From Gemmatimonadaceae bacterium (GTDB lineage Bacteria; Gemmatimonadota; Gemmatimonadetes; Gemmatimonadales; Gemmatimonadaceae): a stretch of DNA of 36,931 bases. Below, piece by piece: positions 7,529 through 16,635 of the stretch (its first letter is position 1; every line of letters starts with the position of its first letter). A program made the position numbers and the translations under genes. The DNA lies in NCBI GenBank assembly GCA_025453745.1, contig JALOPS010000010.1:1-36931 (forward strand), given 5' to 3'. The notes under the pieces were generated by a model. That model ran no database searches. It was not told the origin of the DNA and saw nothing but the letters and a program-made list of their open reading frames with translations.

Positions 7529-8725
7529 TCATGACCCCAGCGGCAGCGTCTCCCGCAGCACGCGCACCACATTCTCCCCCATGATCGCACGGATCTCCGC
7601 TGCGCTCAGCCCCGCATCGAGCAACCCCTGCGTGATCTGCACGAGCTGACTCGTGTCGAACGGCGTGGTGACGGCGCCGTCGAAGTCGCTGCCCAGCCCC
7701 ACGTGCGCCACGCCGGCCACGCGGACCGCATGGAGAATGCTCGCCACGATGTGCGGCACGTCGGCCGTGCACACCGCGCCGTCCCAGTAGCCGACACCGA
7801 TCACGCCGCGCGTCGCGGCAATGCGAGTGAGCTGCGCATCGGTCAGGTTGCGCGGTCCCGGGCACACCGCGGCAACGCCGGTGTGCGACACCACGACAGG
7901 CTTGGTGGCCACCCGCAGCACATCGTCGACGAGCGCAGGCGACGCATGCGCCACATCCACCGCGATGCCGAGCTGCTCCATGCGCTGCACCGCGCGCCGC
8001 CCGAACGGCGTGAGGCCACCGCGCGACACACCGTGTGCCGATCCGCCGAGTTCGTTGTCGAAGAAGTGCGTGAGCCCCATCATCCGATACCCGGCAGCGA
8101 AGAGCGTGTCGATCCGGTCGAGCTGTCCTTCGATCGCGTGCATCCCTTCGATCGCCAGCATCGCCGCGACGGCGTCGGGCTGCTGTGCACGCGTCTCGAC
8201 CCACGTATCGAGCTGCGCACGCGTCTTGATGAGGCGGAGCCGATCGGGTGCATCGGCAGCCGCGTGATGCAGTCGCGTGGACTGGTACACCGCCCGCGCC
8301 GTGAGCGACCGCCACGTACTGATGGGCCAGCGCTGGATCATCGCCAACGCGGTGATGTTGTCGGTATCGCCCGTGTTGTTGATGTAGTTCATGTTGCGCG
8401 GCGTCTTGGTGACCGCGCTCATGACCTGGAGCCCCACATGCCCCCGCACGAGCCGCGGCACGTCGACATGCCCGTGATCCGCTTCCGCGAGCGGATCGCG
8501 ATTCCAGAGCAACTGGTCCGCGTGCAGATCGGCGATGAAGAGCGTGGCGTGCAGCGCGGATGCGGCAGACGAAACCGTCGGCACTGCGGCGGCGGGCACC
8601 ACGCGATTCATCGACCGATCGACCTGCGCGGGCACGATCAGGAGCGCCGCCACCACCCCGAGCACGAGGACGGCTCCCACGACGCGCCATACCACGCGCC
8701 CCGATCGAACATGCATGCGATTCAT
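7529..8725 (-). CDS. M19 family membrane dipeptidase
   Basis: M19 enzymes are zinc dipeptidases related to renal dipeptidase. The 398-residue protein begins with a basic N-terminus and one hydrophobic segment (about residues 11-33), so it is probably anchored to, or exported through, the inner membrane. The catalytic core shows the metal ligand pair H68-x-D70 (IADLHADQLLW), the bridging Glu in MLAIEGMHAIEG, a His in VVSHTGVAAV, and the substrate-side Asp in VGLGSDFDGAV. Length and motif order are normal. The ATG at 8725 was chosen as the first start ahead of the basic and hydrophobic N-terminus; another ATG at 8716 is possible. It is divergent from the DUF4403 lipoprotein gene with 74 bp between the start codons. 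Confidence 0.93.
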   Translation of the reverse strand: MNRMHVRSGRVVWRVVGAVLVLGVVAALLIVPAQVDRSMNRVVPAAAVPTVSSAASALHATLFIADLHADQLLWNRDPLAEADHGHVDVPRLVRGHVGLQVMSAVTKTPRNMNYINNTGDTDNITALAMIQRWPISTWRSLTARAVYQSTRLHHAAADAPDRLRLIKTRAQLDTWVETRAQQPDAVAAMLAIEGMHAIEGQLDRIDTLFAAGYRMMGLTHFFDNELGGSAHGVSRGGLTPFGRRAVQRMEQLGIAVDVAHASPALVDDVLRVATKPVVVSHTGVAAVCPGPRNLTDAQLTRIAATRGVIGVGYWDGAVCTADVPHIVASILHAVRVAGVAHVGLGSDFDGAVTTPFDTSQLVQITQGLLDAGLSAAEIRAIMGENVVRVLRETLPLGS

Positions 8726-8799
8726 CCCCCAAGGTGCGGTCGGCGCGCGGTGGTCGGGAGCCCCCTCCCCTTTCTCGGGTGCTGCGCCGAACTTCGGGC

Positions 8800-10290
8800 A
8801 TGCGCGCACGCTCGCGATGTGTCTGGTGGGCCACGGCCGCGTGCATCGTCGCCGCGGGCTGCGACCGACCGCTCACCGTCGAGACTCCCGCGCCGCGCGT
8901 CGTCGCCGATCTGCCCGACTCGATCCCGCCGCTCCCCGAGTCCATCGTCGAAGCACCGATCGCCTACGACCTCGCGCCCGCGCTCGGCATGCTCGACAGC
9001 GCGGTACCCCGACGGTTCGGCTCGCTCGCGGACAAGCGCGTGCTCCCATCGAACCGTCGTGTGTCCCTGGCGTTCGAAGCGTCACGCTCACCGTTTCGCG
9101 TGGCCCTCGAAGACTCGGTCGTCACGATCTCGGCAACGATCAGCTACGCCGGGCGCGGATGGTACAAGCCGATCATCGGGCCCGAGGTCTCCGGCGGCTG
9201 CGATGGCGACACACGGCCGCGACTGCGCGTGACGCTGATCAGCGCGATCAGCATCGACTCCACGTGGCGGCTCGGCGCGCGCACCCGCATCGCGCGCATC
9301 GCCCCGCTCACCGCCACGCCGCGCGACCGCTGCCAGGTCACCCTGCTCAAGATCGATGTCACCGATCGGGTGATCGCAGCGGCGCGCAGCGCACTCGCCC
9401 GCGAGCTGCGCACACTCGATCGTGAGATTGCCCGCGTGGTGGTGCGCGATCGGGTCGAGCGGTGGTGGCAGGCGATGGCGCGCCCCATTCGCCTGCGCGA
9501 CTCGCTCTGGCTCTCCGTGCAGCCGCAGCGCGTCGCGCTCGATCGCATCGAGACCGACAGCACATCGGTGATCGGTCTTGTCCTTCTCACGGCACGGCCA
9601 CGCATTCGCAGCGGTCCGCGCCCACTCGATGCCACGCCACTCCTTCCGCCGCTTCGTCGCGCGCGCACCAGCGGCTCCGCGCTCTACGCCACGCTCGAAG
9701 GGCTGCTCGACTACGCGTCGGCGAGCGCGGAGCTCACACGCCGATTGGGGGGCAAGACCGTGCGCGTCGGCGGTCGCACGGTGGAGATCACGACGCTCAC
9801 GCTCACGGGCATCGGCGCCGGTCGCGTGGCGCTCGGCCTCTCGTTCACCGGCGACGCGCGCGGTCGCGTGTGGCTCACGGGCACACCGCAATACGACACG
9901 ACGGCGCGCGTGCTCACCGTCCCCGACCTCGACTACGACGTGGGCAGCGCCACGCTGCTGGTCAAGGGCATCGAGTGGCTCAAGGGGGTGGAGCTCCGCG
10001 ACTTCCTGCGCGCGCAGGCACATCTGTCCGTCGACGATCTGCTCGAGAAGGCGCGCCTGCTCACCGAGCGCGCCATGAATCGGTCGCTCACCGAGGGCGT
10101 CGATCTCGTCACCACGATCGAGCAAGGGGCGGTGATCGGCGTACGCGCCTCGCGCGAAACGATGGTCATTCGCGCGCGTGCCCAGGGGCAGGCGGGGCTG
10201 CTGATCACGCGCGCACCGCCGCCGAGCTGGCTCCGCACGGCGCGACGCGATCGCGTTACGGGCGCAACACCCGCTCGAAGTGCGCGATGA
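8800..10290 (+). CDS. DUF4403 family lipoprotein
   Basis: The 496-residue product starts with a lipoprotein signal (basic start, hydrophobic stretch, then VAAGC with Cys21), so it is likely a lipid-anchored envelope protein. The rest fits DUF4403: a beta-rich first half, a Trp-containing middle (VERWWQAMARPIRL), then the late block GKTVRVGGRTVEITTLTLTG and the strongly typical VPDLDYDVGSA, and a helical C-terminus with KARLLTERAMNRSL. The fold is reminiscent of lipid-binding TULIP/BPI-type proteins, but function is not established. Start was chosen at 8800 for the signal peptide; the frame stays open upstream without a plausible protein. Its last 35 bp overlap the 3' end of the convergent S9 peptidase gene. 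Confidence 0.88.
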   Translation: MRARSRCVWWATAACIVAAGCDRPLTVETPAPRVVADLPDSIPPLPESIVEAPIAYDLAPALGMLDSAVPRRFGSLADKRVLPSNRRVSLAFEASRSPFRVALEDSVVTISATISYAGRGWYKPIIGPEVSGGCDGDTRPRLRVTLISAISIDSTWRLGARTRIARIAPLTATPRDRCQVTLLKIDVTDRVIAAARSALARELRTLDREIARVVVRDRVERWWQAMARPIRLRDSLWLSVQPQRVALDRIETDSTSVIGLVLLTARPRIRSGPRPLDATPLLPPLRRARTSGSALYATLEGLLDYASASAELTRRLGGKTVRVGGRTVEITTLTLTGIGAGRVALGLSFTGDARGRVWLTGTPQYDTTARVLTVPDLDYDVGSATLLVKGIEWLKGVELRDFLRAQAHLSVDDLLEKARLLTERAMNRSLTEGVDLVTTIEQGAVIGVRASRETMVIRARAQGQAGLLITRAPPPSWLRTARRDRVTGATPARSAR

Positions 10291-12421
10291 GTCGGCCGAG
10301 CAGATAGCGCGCGTAGCCGGGACGCTGCGTCCATCCGTGCGTGGCGGCGGGCGCAAACGCGAAGTCCACCGGCTTGCCGAGGCGCAAGAGCTCATCGAAG
10401 AGCACCACGCTCGTCTGGAACGGCACGACGTCGTCTTCCATGCCGTGGATGATGAGCAGCGGATCGCGCAGGTTGCGCGCATCGGGCAGCACCGCGCCCC
10501 GCACGAACGTCTCGGGGTGCGACTGCGGTCGACGCGCGATCGCGACATCGTCACTGCCGAACCAGCGCGGATCGACCGCGGGGGCACCCGCCACCCCCGC
10601 CGCAAAGAGCCCGGGCTTCCGCAGCATGCTGTAGACGGTGAGCGTGCCGCCGTAGCTCGAGCCGAAGATCCCCATGCGCGCGCGATCGACGGTGGGCCAC
10701 GTGGCGAGATGGTCGACCACGCTCTCGAGATCGGTGAGATCGCCCCCGCCCCAGTCCATCAGGAACGCTTCGCGAAAGGCGCGGCCATACCCGGTACTCC
10801 CGCGCACGTCGACCTGCACCACGATGTAGCCCTGCTGCACGAGCAGTTGTTGCAGCATGCCGTAGAGCCCGCCCCATCGATTGCGCACCGTGTTCGAATA
10901 GACGGGGCCAAAGAGCACCGGGTATCGCTTCGTGCGATCGAGATTCGGTGGTTCGTACACGCGCACCTGCAGGCGCACTGAGGTATCGCGCTGATGCGGC
11001 ACCGTGAGATAGCGCGGGGTGACCCAGGGCGTGGCCGCGAACGCGGCAGAGGGCGACGTGGTGATGCGTCGCTCCGTGCCACGTGCGACATCCAGCAGAT
11101 ACAGCTCCGTGGGCGACCGATCGTCGCTGCGCAGCAGCGCGAGCATGCGGCCGTCCGGGGAGGGAACGCCGGTGGTGGTACCCGGCGCGCGCGTGAGTTG
11201 CACCGGTGCGCCCCCGTCGACGCTGACGCGGAAGAGCTGTCGCTCGGTCGGGCTCGTCGCGTTGCTCCCGAAGTAGACAGTGCGCGCCGTTAGATCCGGT
11301 CCACCGAGGATATCGCTCCCCGGTGGGGTGAGCGCGCGCGTCGCACCGGTGGTCGGATCGAGCGCAAAGAGGCGATAGCGATCGTCCCGATCGCTCGTGA
11401 AGAGCACGCGTCGCCCGTCGGGATGCCAGGCGCTCGCGGCATCGGTGTACACGCGTGACGCACGGCGTTCGTGCAGTACTTGGCGCGGCGGCGCCCCAGG
11501 GGTATCGACGATGTGCAGCCAGCGATCCACCGCATCGTCGCTCATGCGATCGATGAGCAACGCGCCGCGCGGGGACCACGCATGGCCGACGATCGCCACC
11601 TCGGTGGCGCCAGGGAGGTCGACCGGCGTGAGCGTACCGGTAGCCACGTCGACCAGCGCGACACGGCGCGACTCGTTTGCGTCGCCGGGCGCACCGCGCC
11701 GCAACACATTCATGCGCGCGCTGTCGCCCAGATAGTAGGGGACCTGCATGCGACGCACGCCGGTGCGATCGACCAGGTGCACGGCGATGGTGCGGCCGTC
11801 GGGGCTCCACGCGGCCACCGGGCCGTCACCCGCCCACGTTGCGGTGCCCACTTCCACATCGCGGCGCGCATACGTGCCCAGCGATACGGTCCCGATGAAC
11901 GGGCGAGCGAGGCGCGTCAGCCGTTTTGGCGCGCCACCATCGCGCGAGACGATCCAGAGATCGCCATCCGCCACGAACGAGAGCGTCGATCCATCGGGCG
12001 AGCGTTCGAGCATCGCTGCGTCATCGCCGAGCGTGGCGCGACGTGTCGCTGCCCCCGTGTTCACGTCGATCTCGTGCAGCGCGCCACCGACGATCGCGAG
12101 GACCGCGCCACCGTCAGCGCGCCAGACGAATTCGCCGACGCTCGCGCGTGTCTCGCCGGTATCCGTCGCGGCGCGCACGCGGCGAGGTGCGGCGCCCGCG
12201 CGATCGACGATCCAGAGATCCCGCACCGGACGCTGGCGGTCGTTCCAGAGAAATGCGAGGCGCGTGCCGTCGGGCGACCATGTGGGTCGACTGGGCGCGA
12301 CACCAACGAAGGCAGTGCCGCTCAGGATCCGATCGAGCGAGAGCGACGAGCCCTGCGCCTGTAGCGGCGTGCCGACGAGGAGGGCCACAGCGGCGAGGGC
12401 GCCGGGGAGAGAGCAACGCAT
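10256..12421 (-). CDS. Secreted S9 family peptidase (dipeptidyl peptidase IV-like)
   Basis: The 721-residue protein has a signal peptide (MRCSLPGALAAVALLVGTPLQAQ), a beta-propeller built of WD40/PD40-like repeats (WSPDGTRLAFLW, WSPDGRTIAVH, WHPDGRRVLFTSD and others), and a C-terminal alpha/beta-hydrolase domain. The catalytic triad is visible: Ser589 in GSSYGG, Asp663 or Asp664 in HGMEDDVVP, His695 in ATHGW. Such enzymes remove dipeptides or cut short peptides, probably in the periplasm. The start at 12421 is set by the signal peptide. The repeat QVDVRGSTGYGRAFREAF upstream of the serine is typical of S9B/S9C. The 3' end overlaps the convergent DUF4403 gene. The peptide-processing role with neighbouring M19 and S41 enzymes is inference from context. 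Confidence 0.95.
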   Translation of the reverse strand: MRCSLPGALAAVALLVGTPLQAQGSSLSLDRILSGTAFVGVAPSRPTWSPDGTRLAFLWNDRQRPVRDLWIVDRAGAAPRRVRAATDTGETRASVGEFVWRADGGAVLAIVGGALHEIDVNTGAATRRATLGDDAAMLERSPDGSTLSFVADGDLWIVSRDGGAPKRLTRLARPFIGTVSLGTYARRDVEVGTATWAGDGPVAAWSPDGRTIAVHLVDRTGVRRMQVPYYLGDSARMNVLRRGAPGDANESRRVALVDVATGTLTPVDLPGATEVAIVGHAWSPRGALLIDRMSDDAVDRWLHIVDTPGAPPRQVLHERRASRVYTDAASAWHPDGRRVLFTSDRDDRYRLFALDPTTGATRALTPPGSDILGGPDLTARTVYFGSNATSPTERQLFRVSVDGGAPVQLTRAPGTTTGVPSPDGRMLALLRSDDRSPTELYLLDVARGTERRITTSPSAAFAATPWVTPRYLTVPHQRDTSVRLQVRVYEPPNLDRTKRYPVLFGPVYSNTVRNRWGGLYGMLQQLLVQQGYIVVQVDVRGSTGYGRAFREAFLMDWGGGDLTDLESVVDHLATWPTVDRARMGIFGSSYGGTLTVYSMLRKPGLFAAGVAGAPAVDPRWFGSDDVAIARRPQSHPETFVRGAVLPDARNLRDPLLIIHGMEDDVVPFQTSVVLFDELLRLGKPVDFAFAPAATHGWTQRPGYARYLLGRLIAHFERVLRP

Positions 12422-12618
12422 GGCGGGGGCGGTGGGAGTACCGTGCCGGGCCGCCGGGGCGGGCCGCACGGGCCGAAGGCTGGGCGTGCCACGGCCGGCA
12501 CGCCAGCCCCGCTGCCGCGATCCGACGCGTCGTGCGACTTTCCAACCACCGTGATGGTTCATGCGTCGGATCGCTGGCGACCGACGTACCTGGCAACTCG
12601 TCTTCTGCCGCGTGCACG

Positions 12619-13788
12619 ATGGCAACGTCCGTACTCTCCGCTTCGCTCGACGCGCGCGCCGACACCGGCGTACGCGACATCCCGCTGCACCTCGCCGCCG
12701 TCGTGCTCGGCGCGACGAGCATCGTCGTGGGGGTGATCTGGGACATCTCGTGGCACATGACCATTGGCCGCGACACGTTCTGGACGCCGGCACACATGGC
12801 GATCTACCTCGGGGGGACGCTGGCGGGCGTGTCGTGCGGGGCGCGCGTGCTGATCAACTCGTTCTTCCGGCGTGCAGGCCACGAGGCCGACGGCGTGCGC
12901 CTGTGGAAGATCTTCACCGGGCCACTCGGCGGGTGGATCTGCATCTGGGGTGCGATCGCGATGCTCACGAGCGCGCCGTTCGACGACTGGTGGCACAATG
13001 CGTACGGCCTCGACGTGGAGATCCTGAGTCCGCCGCATTCCTTGCTGGCGCTCGGCATGTTCGCGATCGCGATGGGGGCACAGGTCATGGCCGCATCGGC
13101 GCAGAACACCAGCGGCGAGTCCGACGGGCGCGCGTTCGTGGTGGCGTATGCGAGCGGCGTGATTCTCACCTTCGCCGCGATCCTCACGTCGGAGTACACG
13201 TATCTCGAGGCGCAGCACGGCGCGCGCTTCTACATCATCGCGAGCGGCCTCTTCACGCTCGCGCTGGTGGCAGCCGGTCGCGCATCGAAGCTGCGCTGGC
13301 CCGCGACCACGGCGGCGGCCGTGTACACCGTGATGCTGGCGGCGCAGGTGTGGATCTTCCCACTCTTTCCCGCCTCACCCAAGCTCGGGCCCATTGGCCA
13401 TGAAGTGACGCACATGGTGCCGCTCGAGTTCCCGCTGCTCCTCATCGCGCCGGCCCTCGCGGTCGATCTCGTGCTGCGTCGCTTCGGTGCGCTCTCGCCC
13501 TGGCGACTCGCCGCCGTGCTCGGCCCAACGTTCGTGCTGGTGCTGCTCGCGGTGCAGTGGCCCTTCGCGTCGCTCCTGGCGACGGAGGTCGGACGGCATC
13601 CGTTCTTCGGCGGCGGCTATTCGCAGTACAGCACGCCGGCAGAGTGGTTGGTGGGGCCACGCGAGTTCCAGGACAGCAATGCGCTCGCCGCACTCGGCCG
13701 AACGCTGCTCTACGGCATTCCGCTCTCGATCGTCATGGCGCGCGCGGGACTCATGCGCGGCGACTGGCTGCGGCAGGTGAAGCGCTGA
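12619..13788 (+). CDS. Polytopic membrane protein of unknown function
   Basis: I do not recognise a named family. The 389-residue protein is strongly hydrophobic, with about nine to ten membrane segments. It carries conserved-looking His and aromatic clusters at or in the membrane segments: WDISWHMTIGRDTFWTPAHM (about residues 41-60), DDWWHNAYGLDVEILSPPHS, EYTYLEAQHG and GHEVTHMVPLEFP. Repeated His near membrane faces suggests metal or heme binding, or a proton path, but this is inference. The ATG at 12619 is chosen because the protein sequence becomes typical from there. Its stop overlaps the start of the next gene (TGATG), so the two proteins are made together; the partner is also His/Met-rich. 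Confidence 0.8.
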   Translation: MATSVLSASLDARADTGVRDIPLHLAAVVLGATSIVVGVIWDISWHMTIGRDTFWTPAHMAIYLGGTLAGVSCGARVLINSFFRRAGHEADGVRLWKIFTGPLGGWICIWGAIAMLTSAPFDDWWHNAYGLDVEILSPPHSLLALGMFAIAMGAQVMAASAQNTSGESDGRAFVVAYASGVILTFAAILTSEYTYLEAQHGARFYIIASGLFTLALVAAGRASKLRWPATTAAAVYTVMLAAQVWIFPLFPASPKLGPIGHEVTHMVPLEFPLLLIAPALAVDLVLRRFGALSPWRLAAVLGPTFVLVLLAVQWPFASLLATEVGRHPFFGGGYSQYSTPAEWLVGPREFQDSNALAALGRTLLYGIPLSIVMARAGLMRGDWLRQVKR

Positions 13789-15311
13789 TGGCGCGCTCGC
13801 TGCGGCGCGTCGGACAGCGCGCGCTGTCGCTCGCACTGGTCGCGGGCACCTGGCTCGGACTCAGCGCCCACATCGGCAGCTCGCTCGTGGTGCAGCAGGG
13901 CAATGCGGGGCCGTACGCGGTGCGTGTGCTCGTGCGCCCGCCCGGCGTCATTCCCGGGCTCGTGCAGGTGACACTGCGCACCAGCGGCACGCCGCCGCGC
14001 GAACTCTCCGTGCAGCCTGCACTGTGGCGCTATGGTACCAAGGGCGCGCCGCCGCCGGAGATCGCCACGCCGGTCCCGGGAGAGCCCGGCACGTTCGCGA
14101 CACAACTGTGGATCATGAGCTCCGGCTCGTACGCGTTGCATGTGCGCGCGACGGGTGAGGCCGGGAGTGGCTCCTTCATCGTGCCTTTCTCGAGCGCAGC
14201 CACCACGACGCTCGAAATGCCCAGGTCACTCGGTGGCGTGTTGCTCGCCCTCGGAGCGCTGCTCGTCGTCGGTGTGCTGAGCATCACGGGGGCATCCGCG
14301 CGCGAGGCCACACTCACGCCGGGCACCACGCCCGATGCAACGCGTCAGCGACGTGCGAGACGCGCCATGGCGATTGCCGGTGGCGTGAGCGCGGCAGCGC
14401 TCTTCGGCGGCTGGTCGTGGTGGGGCGCTGTCGACGGCGGCTATCGCCGGGCGATCGATCGCCCGCTCACGGTTGAGACGGGTGTTTCTCCGGGTGACGC
14501 GCGCACATTGACGCTGCGCGTGACCGACAGCACGTGGCGGCTCGGTGTCTCGCGCGAGAACCGGCGCGCGCGGTTGCTCTCGCCGTTGATGCCGGACCAT
14601 GGCAAACTGATGCATCTCTTTCTTGTCGCCGAGCGTGGCGACGGCAGTGCGGCGCATCTGCACCCGGTCAAGCAGGACGATCGGACGTTCACCACGGCGG
14701 TGCCCGAACTGCCCGTGGGGCGGTACTGGGTGTTCGCGGATGTGGTGCATGAGAGCGGCTACGCGCGCACGTTCGTCGACACGGTGGACGTGCCGGCCGG
14801 TCAGGCCGCGCGCAACGCAGACGGCGACGACGCGATCGCGCTCGTGCTCTCGCGTGCGGAGAGCGGGGCAGCGCTCGCCGATGGCGGGCGCATGGTGGTC
14901 TCACTCGATGGACCGCCAACGGTGGGTCGGGACCTGGTCGTACGCGCACGGGTCACCGAGGCCGACGGATCGCCATCACCGCTCGCTGCGTGGATGGGGA
15001 TGGCCGGCCATGCAATGCTGTTGCGTACCGACGGCGGCGTCTTCGTGCACCTGCATCCGATGGGCTCTGGCTCGATGGCGGCACAGGAACGGCTCGCGCG
15101 GCGCGAAGCGGGCGACACCGCGTGGTATGGCGAGCAGCAGCCGACCACGCACGCCATGCACGGCATGACCACGCCCACCATCGCCGCGACGGGCGAGGTC
15201 ACCTTTCCGATCGCGTTTCCTTCGGCGGGGACCTATCGCGTGATTGTGCAGGTCCGGCGCATGGGGCGCGATGTGGAGACGGGAATGATCGAGGTGACGG
15301 TGCGGGAGTAA
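13788..15311 (+). CDS. Membrane-anchored His/Met-rich protein, likely metal-related
   Basis: The 507-residue protein begins with a signal or anchor segment (ALSLALVAGTWLGLSA). An Ig-like first domain, loosely like YtkA/FixH or CopC modules, runs to about residue 140. Two further membrane segments follow (about 146-167 and 190-212). The exported C-terminal half holds two similar units: GKLMHLFLVAERGDGSAAHL then HP (about 270-291) and MAGHAMLLRTDGGVFVHLHP (about 404-423). A HAMHGM motif follows near 455. The pattern of His and Met suggests copper or another soft metal, but no metal site is proven. It overlaps the preceding membrane protein gene by one base (TGATG). After its stop, a hairpin closes the unit. 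A carrier or sensor of the membrane partner is a reasonable guess. Confidence 0.8.
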   Translation: MARSLRRVGQRALSLALVAGTWLGLSAHIGSSLVVQQGNAGPYAVRVLVRPPGVIPGLVQVTLRTSGTPPRELSVQPALWRYGTKGAPPPEIATPVPGEPGTFATQLWIMSSGSYALHVRATGEAGSGSFIVPFSSAATTTLEMPRSLGGVLLALGALLVVGVLSITGASAREATLTPGTTPDATRQRRARRAMAIAGGVSAAALFGGWSWWGAVDGGYRRAIDRPLTVETGVSPGDARTLTLRVTDSTWRLGVSRENRRARLLSPLMPDHGKLMHLFLVAERGDGSAAHLHPVKQDDRTFTTAVPELPVGRYWVFADVVHESGYARTFVDTVDVPAGQAARNADGDDAIALVLSRAESGAALADGGRMVVSLDGPPTVGRDLVVRARVTEADGSPSPLAAWMGMAGHAMLLRTDGGVFVHLHPMGSGSMAAQERLARREAGDTAWYGEQQPTTHAMHGMTTPTIAATGEVTFPIAFPSAGTYRVIVQVRRMGRDVETGMIEVTVRE

Positions 15312-15392
15312 GCAGCGCGTTGGCGATCGTGTGCGCGTCGGTGCCGCGCGGTGCGTCGCGCCGCCGGGCAACGATGCGTCACGGAGCAAACG

Positions 15393-15431
15393 ACGGCGGG
15401 CCCGCCACATCACTCGTGACGAGCCCGCCGT
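15393..15431. terminator. Hairpin between convergent genes
   Basis: ACGGCGGGC (15393-15401) pairs perfectly with GCCCGCCGT (15423-15431). The 21-nt loop holds a small nested stem, TCAC/GTGA. There is no clear U-run on either side. Placed between two gene ends facing each other, it probably ends transcription in both directions. Confidence 0.55.
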
Positions 15432-15461
15432 GTCTCCCTCCCCCAAGGGAGTCCCTACACC

Positions 15462-16214
15462 CTACGCACCACGCCGGCGACTACGCGCAAACGTGAGCAT
15501 CGCGAGCAGCCCGGTGATGAGCAGTGCCACCGAGCCGGGTTCTGGCGTGACGACCGTCGGCAGGAGCTCCACGTCATCGAGCGCGAGATACGAGAAGCCC
15601 GCGAGCGGTGCACGCGGCACGAAGATGATCCAGTCGAGACCCGTCGCTGCCGGCGCGAAGAACTCGATGCTCGACGTCGTCCAGTCGTGAGCCGGCGCAG
15701 CAAGGCTGCCGACCAGCTCGCGGTCTGGCGCTGTCCAACTGCCGGACGACGCGAGGTACACGTCAAACCGCCCTGCCTCGCCATTCAGGCCCGTCCACGT
15801 CTGCCCTGAGGCGGCCCGTGTCGAACCCGAGAGCGCGTACCGGGCTCCGGCCGCAAGCGGCGTCGTCAACCGCTGCGCGAACGCCTCGTTCCACCCATAC
15901 GGGGACCACTCACCTGCGGCGACGAAGCGCGCCCCTTCCGCTGACGAATTCGGGAGCGCGCCAGCGCTCCACCACCACCAGTCCGTCGGGGTGAGTCCGA
16001 AGTCGTTGTGCACCGAGTACGTGTCGGCGCCCGGGTCGATGTTACCCGCCTGCACCCACCCTTCCGGCAGCAACGCCTGTCCGAACCCGCTCCCTACCTG
16101 CTCGAAGCCACCGTTGAACAGCAGGTTCTGCGCGGTCGCCCGTCCAGGCGAGAGCACGAGCGCGGCGACGGCGGCACCAACGACAGCGCGAGACAGCAGA
16201 TGAGGGTGGTACAC
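15462..16214 (-). CDS. PEP-CTERM sorting domain protein
   Basis: The 250-residue protein has a signal peptide ending near ATAQ (residue 29), a beta-rich secreted body beginning NLLFNGGFEQVGSGFG (a carbohydrate-binding-like opening often seen in this group), and a C-terminal PEP-CTERM tail: TPEP at 223-226, a hydrophobic stretch (GSVALLITGLLAMLTFA) and SRRRGA. Such tails are recognised and processed by an exosortase, releasing or anchoring the protein at the surface. No exosortase gene is in the window. The body is rich in Trp and Gly and may bind polysaccharide; that is inference. A CRP-like palindrome lies about 250 bp upstream of the start. Confidence 0.93.
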   Translation of the reverse strand: MYHPHLLSRAVVGAAVAALVLSPGRATAQNLLFNGGFEQVGSGFGQALLPEGWVQAGNIDPGADTYSVHNDFGLTPTDWWWWSAGALPNSSAEGARFVAAGEWSPYGWNEAFAQRLTTPLAAGARYALSGSTRAASGQTWTGLNGEAGRFDVYLASSGSWTAPDRELVGSLAAPAHDWTTSSIEFFAPAATGLDWIIFVPRAPLAGFSYLALDDVELLPTVVTPEPGSVALLITGLLAMLTFARSRRRGA

Positions 16215-16635
16215 GATCGGCTCCGGGGCGTGCGTGAACAGCGGCGAGTGAGATCCGCAGCGCCGTATGTAGGAGCAAAGGGCTGTACTGACCAGAGCCG
16301 GTGGCCCGCTCCGTGTGGGTCATGCCACGCGTGTAATACTCATCCGTGAGGTGCACTGCAGGTCGCAGCGCGAGTATGGCATCCGCGCCGTTGCAATGGC
16401 GCTGCACTTCATGGCCTGCCGCTTGCGCCCAGGCGAACTGGAGCGTTCCGGACGGAAGTGTTTTGTGATTCGGATCACAGGATACGCGCCGCACCCGCAC
16501 GACCTTCGACGAGCTGGTCCGGCACATGTGGTGGACGTCCGACACTCGCATCGTCCTACACGCAGGCCATCGGCGTAACTCACTCGACGCGCGCCGACTG
16601 TGCGCTGCATCACTGGACGGCATGACGGCAACGCA
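16215..16635. other. Long intergenic region upstream of the PEP-CTERM gene
   Basis: There is no convincing gene here. Open frames across it are short or Arg-rich and do not resemble proteins. It holds the CRP-like palindrome at 16464-16479 and probably the promoter and leader of the PEP-CTERM gene, transcribed leftward. I could not assign a -35/-10 pair with confidence. Confidence 0.6.
16464..16479. promoter_or_regulatory. CRP/FNR-like binding site
   Basis: TGTGA-TTCGGA-TCACA is a perfect match to the CRP half-sites with the canonical 6-bp spacing. The neighbouring gene transcribed away from it is the PEP-CTERM gene, starting at 16214. The distance (about 257 bp) implies that the promoter lies between them. 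Binding by a CRP-family protein is inference from the motif. Confidence 0.55.

Noticed and set aside
15434-15451. Small hairpin CTCCCT/AGGGAG after the terminator-like stem
   Set aside because: Only six base pairs; adds nothing to the larger stem beside it.
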